A DNA stretch of 8,601 bases, from assembly GCA_030428695.1 (NCBI GenBank), contig JAUIEM010000417.1:1-8601 (forward strand), written 5' to 3'. This document shows, one piece after another, positions 1-6,889 of the stretch. How positions within the stretch are numbered: the first letter of the stretch is position 1; each line of letters starts with the position of its first letter. Under the pieces are notes generated by a model. That model saw only the letters and a list, made by a program, of their open reading frames with translations. It searched no databases and was not told the origin of the DNA. Both the position numbers and the translations under genes were made by a program. The DNA comes from a bacterium. GTDB lineage: Bacteria > Planctomycetota > J058 > JAJDCP01.

Positions 1-2
1 TG

Positions 3-3000
3 CGCCTCGAGAGCCGCGCCGCGGTCCGCCAGCGCGCGCTGGCAGTCACGCTCGAGGTCGAGCCCCCGGTCGCCGCGCCGTGGACCTCGCACGTCGAGCG
101 CCTCGAGCCGGGCCAGACCTGGAACTTCTCCGATGTCGAGCTGATGTTCGACGCGTCGAAGCTCGCCCGCATCATCGAGCTGGTGCGGGGGACGATCCGC
201 GTGCGGGTCGAGAGCGAAGGCGCCCTGTTGGCCGCGCGCAGCTTCCCGCTGGAGATCCTCGCCTTCAACGAGTGGGACGGCACCGCGAGCCTGCCGGAGA
301 GCATCGCCGCCTTCGTCCGCCCCAACGACCCGGCGCTGCAGCCGACGCTCTCGGAGGTGCGCGCCCGGCTGGTCGCGCGGACGGGGGATCCCAGCCTCGA
401 GGGCTACCAGCGCGGCGACCCGGTCCGCGTCCAGGCGACCGCGGCGGCGGTGTACGAGGCCCTGCAGAGCCTCGGGCTGACCTACGTGTACACGGCGGCG
501 AGCTTCGAGCACAGCGGCCAGAAGATCCGCAGCGCGGCGCAGGTCATGAACAACCGCATGGGCAACTGCCTCGACGTGTCGGTCTTCGGCGCGGCCCTGC
601 TCGAGCAGGTCGGCCTCGCGCCGGTGCTCGTGATGAGCGAGACCCACGCGCTGATCGGCGTGTGGCTCGCCGAGGGCCACACCTTCACCGACGCGGTCAC
701 CGACGACGCGAGCGAGCTGCGCAAGCGCCGCGACCTGGGGCACCTGTCGATCTTCAACATCGTGACCGCGACGAGCCGCCCGGCCCTGTCCTTCGACGCC
801 GCCATCCGCGACAGCGCCGAGTACATCGAGGACGAGGTCTTCCACGTCGCGATCGACATCCGCGAGGCCCGCAAGCGCGGCTTCCGGCCGGTGATGGACG
901 CCGCCGCCGAGGCCGTCGAGGCGGCCCCCCCCGATCCCGGCCTGCCGGCCCGCGCGGTCCTGGACGAGGCCCCGGCCCTCTCCGCTCCGCTGCCGCCCGA
1001 GCCGGCGCCCGCGGCGCCGCGCACCCCGCGCTCACGCCTGGAGGTCTGGCGCCAGCGGCTGCTCGACCTCACCCTGCGCAACCGGCTGCTCAACCTCGGC
1101 AAGAGCCGCAAGGACCTGCCGCTGCTGTGCCCGGACATCGCCCTGCTCGAGGACCTGCTCGCGGCGGGCCGGACGCTGCGCGTCGAGCCCCGTCCCCAGG
1201 TCTTCGACAAGGACGATCCGCGCTCGACCGCCCGCCTCGACCGCCAGGCCGCGGAGCCCGTGTTCGCCCAGCTGCTGCGCGACCACCTGGCGCGGAACGC
1301 GACCCACAGCACGCAGCTCCCGCCCGAGCACGACAAGCGCGCGCTGCAGCTCTTCCGCTCGGCGAAGAGCGCCCAGCAGGAGATGGGCGTCAACTCCCTG
1401 TACCTGTGCCTCGGCATCCTGCGCTGGTACGAGACCGACCGCGACACCCAGGCCCGGCGCGCTCCGCTGCTGTTGTACCCGGCGACCCTCGACCGGCGCG
1501 GGGTGGGCTCGAGCTTCAGCCTGTGCCTCGCCGACGAAGAGCCGACGATCAACACGACCCTGCTGCTCAAGCTGAAGAACGACTACGACCTCGAGGTGCC
1601 CGGCCTCGATCCGTTGCCGACCGACCACTCCGGCCTCGACGTCAGCAAGATCCTGCAGAGCGTGCGCGAGGCGGTGCTGAAGATGAAGCGCTGGGAGGTG
1701 CTCCCCGAGGCGCACGTCTGCCAGCTCGCCTTCACCAAGTTCTTGATGTGGAAGGACCTCGGCGCCCTCGAAGAGCAGCTCGGGCAGCACCCGGTCATCC
1801 GCAAGCTGTTCGGCCAGGACGGCGGTGTCCCGGCCCGCGCCCTGCCCCGCCCCGAGGAGCTCGACGACGCCCGCCGGCCCCAGGACACCCACTGCCCCCT
1901 CGACGCGGACTCGTCGCAGCTCGCGGCGATCCACGCGGCGGCGGACGGCGCGAGCTTCGTCCTCGAGGGGCCGCCGGGGACGGGGAAGTCCCAGACCATC
2001 ACCAACCTGATCTGCCACGCCCTGGCCCTCGGCCAGACGGTGCTGTTCGTGTCGCAGAAGAGCGCCGCCCTCGAGGTCGTCCACGGCCGCCTGAGCCAGG
2101 TCGGCCTCGGCCCCTTCTGCCTCGAGCTGCACTCGAACAAGGCCCGCAAGCGCGCGGTCCTCGAGCAGCTCGAGCGCAGCCTGAACGCCGAGCGCGCGCC
2201 GACGGTGCGGGAGTGGGAACAGCGGGGAGAGCGCCTGCAGCGCATGACCCGGCGCCTGAACCAGCACGTGCGCAGCCTGCACCGCGTGCGCTCCGCCGGC
2301 CTGACCGCCTACCGCGCGGTGTCCGAGCTGATCGCGCTGCGGGATGCGCCGTCGCTGCCGCTGGACCTCGGCCCGCTCGCCGACCTGAGCGCGGTGCGCC
2401 TGGCGGAGTGGGGGGACGCGGTCGAGCGGCTGCGCGACGCGGCGGGCGAGGTCTCCTTCGGTCCGGAGCGGAACCCCTGGCACGGCGTGCGCTGCCGGGA
2501 GTGGAGCGCGACCCTGCCGGCGCAGGTGCGGCGCGACCTCGAGCGGCTGCAGCGCACCGCGGAGCTGTTGCTGGCGGATGCGGAAGAGATCGAGCGGGCG
2601 CTCGGCGTCGATCCGCGCAGCTGTGACGGCAAGCAGGTGACCGAGCTCGCGCAGATGTGCGCGGTGCTGCGCGAGGGCGCGCTGCCGCCGGGGCTGCTCC
2701 TGCGCCAGCGGTCGTGGGATGAGACCGAGCGCACCCTCGGGCCGTGGATGGAGGAAGGCCGCGAGCGCGACAAGCTCGAGCAGGCCGTCGCCGGCGACTT
2801 CGCCCTCGAGCCCTTCCTCGCCCTCGACCTGCAGCGCACCCTCGGCACCTTCGAGCGCTGGAGCGGCGCCTTCTTCCTCATCGCCTGGCTCTTCCTCTGG
2901 CTCACCCGCCGCAACCTCGCCCGGGTCGCCGCGGCGGACCTGCCCGCCAACCCGGAGATCCAGCGCCGCCTGCGGGAGGGCCTGCGCATCCACGCCCTGC

Positions 3001-6000
3001 GCGAGCGCTTCGAGCAGCGCCAGGCCCAGGGCGCGCAGCTCCTCGGCGCGCGCTGGCAGGACGGCCGGCCCGACTGGGAGAGCCTGCAGGCCGCGTGTGA
3101 CACGGCGGCGGCCTTGCACAAGGCGGCGGCCGCCTGCGCCCAGGGCCGACCGGCGGTGTACGCGGCGATCTGCGAGCGCGTCGCCGGGCTGCTCGAGCTC
3201 GGGCCCGCGGCGGTCGGTCCGCAGGGCAGCCTGGCCCCGAAGCTCGACACCTTCCGCGGCCATCTGCGCGACTTCCTGCAGCACCGCAAGCAGCTTCGGG
3301 ACGGCCTCGACTGGTCCTCGCAGGCGTGGCGCTACGCCGAGGGTTTCCTGCCGGCGACCGCGGCCCGCTGCCAGACCTGCCTCGGCAGCCTGGAGGGGCT
3401 GCACGCCTGGGTGCACTGGCGGCGCGTGCGGCACGCGACGCGGGAGCTGGGGCTCGGCAGCGTGGTCGAGTGGCTCGAGGCGGGCGAGGTCTCCGCAGCC
3501 GAGCTGCCCCGGGCCTTCCGCCGCGCCTTCCTCGAGCGGTGGCTCGACGAGGTGTTCGAAGGCGAGCCCGGCCTGCGGAACTTCCGGGGCCGCGACCACG
3601 AGGCCCTGATCGAGCGCTTCCGGGCGGCCGACCAGGAGTGGCTCGAGCTGACGCGCACCCAGGCCCGGGCGCGGCTGGCGGCCAAGCTCCCGACCCGGCT
3701 GCACGGCGGCTCGGCGAAGTCGGAGATGGGAATGCTCGCCCGCGAGCTGCGCAAGAAGTCGCGACACAAGCCGATCCGCCAGCTCTTCCAGATGATCCCC
3801 GAGCTGTTGCGCAGGCTGAAGCCCTGCCTGCTGATGAGCCCCCTGTCGGTCGCCCAGTACCTCGACCCCTCGGCGCGCCCCTTCGACCTGGTCGTGTTCG
3901 ACGAGGCCTCGCAGATCCCGCCCTGGGACGCGATCGGCGCGATCGCGCGCGGCGAGCGCGTGGTGGTGGTCGGCGACAGCAAGCAGCTCCCCCCGACGAG
4001 CTTCTTCACGGTCGCCGAGAGCGACGACCCCAGCCCGATCGACGAGATCGAAGAGCTCGAGAGCATCCTCGACGAGTGCGGCGCCTCGCAGCTGCGCAAG
4101 CTCCACCTGCGCTGGCACTACCGCAGCCGGCACCAGTCCCTGATCGCCTTCAGCAACTTCCACTACTACAAGAACGAGCTGCTGGTCTTCCCCTCGGCCA
4201 CCCGCGAGGCGGAGGACCTCGGCGTGGGCTGGCGCTACTTCGAGGACGGCCGGTACGACCGCGGCGGCAGCCGCACCAACCTCGTCGAGGCCCGGGCCGT
4301 CGTCGCCGAGCTCGTCCGCCGGCTGTCCGATCCGGAGCAGTCCCACCGCAGCCTGGGCGTGGTCACGTTCAACCAGGCCCAGCAGAACCTGGTCGAGGAC
4401 CTGCTCGACCGGGCCCGCGGCGAGCATCCGGACATCGACCGGCACTTCGGCGAGGGGGTGCCGGAGCCGGTGTTCGTCAAGAACCTCGAGAACGTGCAGG
4501 GCGACGAGCGCGACATCATCCTGTTCTCGATCTGCTACGGCCCCGACCGCTACGGCAAGATCTCGATGAACTTCGGCCCGCTGAACAAAGAGGGCGGCGA
4601 GCGCCGCCTGAACGTCGCGATCACCCGCTCCCGCGAGCAGATGCTGATCTTCTCGAGCCTGCGGGCCGACCAGGTCGACCTGCAGAAGACGCGCTCGATC
4701 GGGGCGCGCCACCTGAAGATCTTCCTCGACTACGCCGAGCGCGGCGAGCGCGCGATCGCCGAGGCGGTCAGCGTGTCGCACAGCGCCGAGGTCGAGAGCA
4801 TCTTCGAGGCCCAGGTGAAGGAAGCGCTCGAGGCCCGCGACCAGGAGATCCACGTCCAGGTCGGCGTCGCCGGCTACCGCATCGACCTCGCCGTGGTCGA
4901 TCCGCGCTGCCCGGGGCGCTACCTGCTCGGCATCGAGTGCGACGGCGCGACCTACCACTCCGCGGCGACGGCGCGCGACCGCGACCGCATCCGCCAGCGC
5001 GTGCTCGAGGGTCTGGGCTGGCGCATCCTGCGGGTGTGGTCGAGCGACTGGTGGATCCAGCCCGAGGCGGAGGTCGAGCGCCTGCTCGCGGAGATCGAGG
5101 ACGCGCTGCGGGAACCCGTGCGCACGCGCCGGTCGCCTCCCCCGCGCGAGGTCGACGTGGCGGAGGAAGCTCCCGTGGCGCCCGCACCGCCCGACGGGGA
5201 CGGGGAGCCGACGGCGGAAGCAGCAGCGGCGGAAGAGGCTGCGGCGGAAGAGACCGCGGCGGCAGCGCCCGCGGCGGAAGAGCCGCCAGCGGGCCTGCCC
5301 GGCGCGCGTCCCTACACGCGCTGGGACCAGCAGCTCGGCTGGCGCGAGCAGGACGACTTCTACGCCCCGGCGACCGCTCCGCACATCGCCCGCGGCCTGG
5401 AGGCGCTCGTCGCGGTCGAGGGGCCGATCAGCCTGCGCCTCGCCTCGCGCCGGGTCGCGGAGGCGTGCGGGGTGCAGCGGCTGACCAAGCGGGTCAAGCA
5501 GCGCGTGCGCGCGGTGCTGCGCGGGGCGCGGGGCGCGCGGCTGCTCGGCGACTTCCTCTGGCCGCCCGACCTCGGCCCCGCGACCTTCATCGGCTTCCGC
5601 GTCCCCGTGTCGAGCGAAGACCGTCGCGACGCGGGCGATATCCCGGTCGAAGAGCTCGCCAACGCGGGCGAGGCGATCCTGCGCCAGGTGATCAGCCTGC
5701 CGGTCGACGAGCTGGTCAAGGAGATCGCGGGCGTGTTCGGCTTCCAGCGCGTCAAGAGCAAGATCCGCAAGGGAATCGAGCGCGCGCTGCCCTGCCTCGA
5801 GGGCCGCGCGCTGTGTGTGATCGAGGGCGAGCAGGTGCGCCTGGCGGCCGGCGCCGAGACCGCGCCCCGCAGCGTCTTCGCCGAAGCGGCGGAGGAAGAG
5901 CCGTGGGACGACGACGAGATCATCCCGGACGACGAGGTCGAGGTCATCTTCGACGACGTCGAGATCCTGCCGGACGACGCTCCCGTCCGCATGCACACCG

Positions 6001-6251
6001 CCCCCCCGCCCCTGCCGGAAGCCGACGCCCCGCCCTGGCTGCACGCCCTGCCGGCGCCCGTGCGGCCGTTCTTCCGCCAGCTCGCCGAGCACGGCGCGGT
6101 CACCGAGCGCGAAGCCGCGCGCCTGCTCGGCGGGCAGCGCGGCCAGCGCCGGCTGTCCGCGCGGCTGGCGCAGTACGTCGAGAAGACCCCGTTCGTCGTG
6201 CGCATCGAGACCCACCGGGGCGTGAAGCGCTACACGCGGATCGATCGTTGA
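3..6251 (+). CDS. DUF4011-type SF1 helicase with transglutaminase-like, Vsr-like nuclease and DUF3320 domains (5'-truncated by window)
   Basis: Very large multidomain protein, probably a stand-alone antiphage effector of the DUF4011-helicase-Vsr (Hhe) type. The frame is open to the left edge and homology-like sequence precedes the ATG at 144, so the true start is outside. Residue numbers below count from that ATG. About 75-245: transglutaminase-like domain with Cys142 (GNCLDV), His168 (THALIGVWL) and Asp183. About 300-480: DUF4011, with LLDLTLRNRLLNL at 306-318. Helicase core: Q592, Walker A GPPGTGKS 609-616, Walker B DEASQ 1253-1257, GDSKQLPPTSFF 1277-1288, LRWHYRS 1322-1328, ENVQGDERD 1449-1457, RRLNVAITRSR 1487-1497. 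A long helical insertion separates Walker A and B and carries a hydrophobic patch (910-920). About 1550-1650: PD-(D/E)XK/Vsr-like nuclease with Asp1581, Glu1598, Asp1600, His1605 and GWRILRVW. An Ala/Glu linker follows, then DUF3320 (about 1755-1885), an acidic stretch (about 1917-1950) and a helix-turn-helix-like C-terminus. All ATPase and nuclease motifs look intact. Domain identity is confident; the antiphage role is inferred from the family and the BREX neighbour. Confidence 0.93.
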   Translation, partial: RLESRAAVRQRALAVTLEVEPPVAAPWTSHVERLEPGQTWNFSDVELMFDASKLARIIELVRGTIRVRVESEGALLAARSFPLEILAFNEWDGTASLPESIAAFVRPNDPALQPTLSEVRARLVARTGDPSLEGYQRGDPVRVQATAAAVYEALQSLGLTYVYTAASFEHSGQKIRSAAQVMNNRMGNCLDVSVFGAALLEQVGLAPVLVMSETHALIGVWLAEGHTFTDAVTDDASELRKRRDLGHLSIFNIVTATSRPALSFDAAIRDSAEYIEDEVFHVAIDIREARKRGFRPVMDAAAEAVEAAPPDPGLPARAVLDEAPALSAPLPPEPAPAAPRTPRSRLEVWRQRLLDLTLRNRLLNLGKSRKDLPLLCPDIALLEDLLAAGRTLRVEPRPQVFDKDDPRSTARLDRQAAEPVFAQLLRDHLARNATHSTQLPPEHDKRALQLFRSAKSAQQEMGVNSLYLCLGILRWYETDRDTQARRAPLLLYPATLDRRGVGSSFSLCLADEEPTINTTLLLKLKNDYDLEVPGLDPLPTDHSGLDVSKILQSVREAVLKMKRWEVLPEAHVCQLAFTKFLMWKDLGALEEQLGQHPVIRKLFGQDGGVPARALPRPEELDDARRPQDTHCPLDADSSQLAAIHAAADGASFVLEGPPGTGKSQTITNLICHALALGQTVLFVSQKSAALEVVHGRLSQVGLGPFCLELHSNKARKRAVLEQLERSLNAERAPTVREWEQRGERLQRMTRRLNQHVRSLHRVRSAGLTAYRAVSELIALRDAPSLPLDLGPLADLSAVRLAEWGDAVERLRDAAGEVSFGPERNPWHGVRCREWSATLPAQVRRDLERLQRTAELLLADAEEIERALGVDPRSCDGKQVTELAQMCAVLREGALPPGLLLRQRSWDETERTLGPWMEEGRERDKLEQAVAGDFALEPFLALDLQRTLGTFERWSGAFFLIAWLFLWLTRRNLARVAAADLPANPEIQRRLREGLRIHALRERFEQRQAQGAQLLGARWQDGRPDWESLQAACDTAAALHKAAAACAQGRPAVYAAICERVAGLLELGPAAVGPQGSLAPKLDTFRGHLRDFLQHRKQLRDGLDWSSQAWRYAEGFLPATAARCQTCLGSLEGLHAWVHWRRVRHATRELGLGSVVEWLEAGEVSAAELPRAFRRAFLERWLDEVFEGEPGLRNFRGRDHEALIERFRAADQEWLELTRTQARARLAAKLPTRLHGGSAKSEMGMLARELRKKSRHKPIRQLFQMIPELLRRLKPCLLMSPLSVAQYLDPSARPFDLVVFDEASQIPPWDAIGAIARGERVVVVGDSKQLPPTSFFTVAESDDPSPIDEIEELESILDECGASQLRKLHLRWHYRSRHQSLIAFSNFHYYKNELLVFPSATREAEDLGVGWRYFEDGRYDRGGSRTNLVEARAVVAELVRRLSDPEQSHRSLGVVTFNQAQQNLVEDLLDRARGEHPDIDRHFGEGVPEPVFVKNLENVQGDERDIILFSICYGPDRYGKISMNFGPLNKEGGERRLNVAITRSREQMLIFSSLRADQVDLQKTRSIGARHLKIFLDYAERGERAIAEAVSVSHSAEVESIFEAQVKEALEARDQEIHVQVGVAGYRIDLAVVDPRCPGRYLLGIECDGATYHSAATARDRDRIRQRVLEGLGWRILRVWSSDWWIQPEAEVERLLAEIEDALREPVRTRRSPPPREVDVAEEAPVAPAPPDGDGEPTAEAAAAEEAAAEETAAAAPAAEEPPAGLPGARPYTRWDQQLGWREQDDFYAPATAPHIARGLEALVAVEGPISLRLASRRVAEACGVQRLTKRVKQRVRAVLRGARGARLLGDFLWPPDLGPATFIGFRVPVSSEDRRDAGDIPVEELANAGEAILRQVISLPVDELVKEIAGVFGFQRVKSKIRKGIERALPCLEGRALCVIEGEQVRLAAGAETAPRSVFAEAAEEEPWDDDEIIPDDEVEVIFDDVEILPDDAPVRMHTAPPPLPEADAPPWLHALPAPVRPFFRQLAEHGAVTEREAARLLGGQRGQRRLSARLAQYVEKTPFVVRIETHRGVKRYTRIDR
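5213..5280 (+). repeat. Short in-frame GGCGGAAG repeat coding an Ala/Glu linker
   Basis: The octamer GGCGGAAG occurs at 5213, 5228, 5243 and 5273, so the spacing is 15, 15 and 30 bp. Each 15-bp unit encodes roughly Ala-Ala-Ala-Glu-Glu. It lies inside the large helicase gene, in the linker between the Vsr-like nuclease and DUF3320. All spacings are multiples of three, so gain or loss of units would change linker length without breaking the frame. Confidence 0.7.
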
Positions 6252-6261
6252 GGAGGTGAAA

Positions 6262-6367
6262 ATGGTGATACGGTGCCTCCGAGGAGGACCTGCAGCAGAC
6301 GGGTCGCTCGGGAGACGGGGGTCTGGACGGGGTCATCCACCTCGACCGGCTCGGACTGACGAAGGTA
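6262..6367 (+). pseudogene. 5' fragment of a decayed Mrr-type restriction endonuclease (start of catalytic domain)
   Basis: Read from 6269, this stretch translates to YGASEEDLQQTGRSGDGG followed by LDGVIHLDRLGL (to 6358). That is the signature opening of the Mrr catalytic domain (Mrr_cat, PD-(D/E)XK fold), in which the Asp of GDGG-(I/L)-DGVI is part of the active site. Just upstream, an ATG at 6262 followed by GTGA and then TAC looks like the family's Met-Gly-Tyr-Gly with one extra base, i.e. a frameshift. The frame has TGA at 6266 on the left and TGA at 6383 on the right. The usual QxK-containing strand that should follow is absent, because recognisable similarity stops near 6367, just before the repeat region. 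The N-terminal winged-helix of Mrr proteins is also missing: the fragment begins immediately after the helicase stop. No functional product is expected. The Mrr assignment rests on motif recall, not on an alignment. Confidence 0.75.
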
Positions 6368-6393
6368 CTGACCTCAGCATATTGACCTCCGCA

Positions 6394-6517
6394 TAAGTCC
6401 TGTGCCGGAGGGGGACGTCGGTTCCCGGCCAACGACGGGAGGGGGTGAACCCCTCCCCTACATGCTGTCAGACAACTGTCGATGACCGTGTAGGGGCGGG
6501 GTTTCCCACGCCCGCCG
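6394..6517. repeat. Hairpin-rich dispersed repeat, copy 1
   Basis: About 124 bp that recurs, diverged, at 6546-6671. Over the first 69 bases (6394-6462 against 6546-6614) I count 9 mismatches and no gaps. The middle is less conserved with a 2-base length difference, and identity returns at TGTAGGGGCGGGGTTT. Internal structure: a perfect 8-bp stem, GGGAGGGG (6437-6444) with CCCCTCCC (6450-6457) around a 5-base loop; an 8-bp pairing of CCCCTACA (6455-6462) with TGTAGGGG (6489-6496); and an imperfect G/C-rich stem from about 6494 to 6513. The first two stems share bases, so they exclude each other. There is no coding potential and no T-run, so it is not a standard terminator. It resembles REP- or MITE-like non-autonomous repeats; the family is unknown to me by name. 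Confidence 0.8.
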
Positions 6518-6545
6518 GACGAGGAAGAACTTGTGCGGAGGTGAG

Positions 6546-6671
6546 TAAGTTCTGTCCCGGAGGAGGGCGTCGGTTCCCGACCTACGACGGGAGGAGGTGA
6601 GCCCCTCCCCTGCACATTTGTCCAGCGACTGCTCGAAAACCCTGTAGGGGCGGGGTTTACCCCCGCCCGTC
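6546..6671. repeat. Hairpin-rich dispersed repeat, copy 2
   Basis: Second copy of the element at 6394-6517, in the same orientation, separated by about 28 bp. The third hairpin is perfect here: GGGCGGGG (6648-6655) pairs with CCCCGCCC (6661-6668) around TTTAC. The first hairpin has one internal mismatch. The long-range pairing CCCCTGCA (6607-6614) with TGTAGGGG (6643-6650) survives with a single G-U-type wobble. The stems are thus conserved better than the loop between them, which suggests the fold mattered when the element spread. The right end runs straight into the 3' fragment of the mrr relic, so the exact boundary (about 6671) is approximate. Confidence 0.8.
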
Positions 6672-6675
6672 GATC

Positions 6676-6885
6676 TTGGACAGGCGACCGAGGGTGTGTG
6701 TGTTCATCACCGCGTCGAGCTTCTCGCGAGAGGCACGCGCGAACGCGCAGCAGGTGTCCGATGGGCTGGCTCTCGTCGACGGACGCTTGCTCACGAAGCT
6801 GTTGATCGAGTACGAAGTCGGTGTAAGTGTTGAAAAGGTCGTCAAAGTCGTCGGCGTGGACCGCGACTTCTTCGAGGAGCTCTGA
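6676..6885 (+). pseudogene. 3' fragment of a decayed Mrr-type restriction endonuclease
   Basis: An open frame of 69 codons (only a TTG at 6676 could start it) ends with TGA at 6883-6885. It carries VFITASSFSREA, LALVDGRLLTKLLIEYEVGV and DRDFFEEL. These match the C-terminal part of Mrr catalytic-domain proteins: the 'FITTS-FS-REA' strand/helix, the 'LIDG-LA-LMIEHGVGV' segment and the 'DEDFFEE' tail. In another frame the bases before 6697 read GQATEGV, the expected preceding residues. The two frames meet at a GTGTGTGTGT tract (about 6693-6703), consistent with a slippage insertion of 4 bases. Together with 6262-6367 this is one mrr gene broken by the repeats, having lost its middle, which includes the expected catalytic QxK. 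A short expressed peptide is possible but no start or ribosome site supports it. Local G+C is low: 30 of 60 bases at 6781-6840. Confidence 0.78.
6874..6879 (+). promoter_or_regulatory. Ribosome-binding site of brxE
   Basis: GAGGAG lies 10 bases before the ATG at 6890. It coincides with the Glu-Glu codons at the end of the mrr relic. It supports 6890 as the brxE start over the in-frame upstream codon at 6827, whose added 21 residues (Ser/Lys/Arg-rich) would be read out of the relic's coding frame. Confidence 0.7.
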
Positions 6886-6889
6886 TCGC

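Noticed and set aside
80..2626. 848-codon open frame on the + strand
   Set aside because: Out-of-frame reading of the helicase gene. Its product is Arg/Pro/Gly/Ala-rich with no recognisable family.
1032..6215. Very long open frame on the minus strand (1727 codons)
   Set aside because: It is the antisense shadow of the helicase gene in G+C-rich DNA. Its translation is biased to Leu/Ala/Arg/Gly with no domain motifs, while the + frame carries all helicase motifs.
6301..6332. G-quadruplex-like pattern (four G-runs with loops of 6, 4 and 7)
   Set aside because: It falls on the codons of the Mrr GDGG-LDG motif in G/C-rich DNA, so coding constraint and composition explain it.
6262..6396. Small ORF from ATG 6262, after a GAGGAGG-like site at the helicase stop
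   Set aside because: Its product is low-complexity Arg/Gly/Pro, whereas the adjacent frame from 6269 gives the Mrr catalytic motif. The good ribosome site may be a leftover of coding sequence.
6368..6397. Promoter-like boxes (CTGACC then CATAAG, and TTGACC at 6382)
   Set aside because: Matches to the -35/-10 consensus are only partial, spacing is 18 or not met, and promoters of G+C-rich bacteria often deviate. Not supportable.
6437..6457. Rho-independent terminator after the helicase gene
   Set aside because: The 8-bp G/C stem is convincing but no T-run follows it or any other hairpin in the repeats, and the same structures recur in both copies, so they are better explained as repeat structure.
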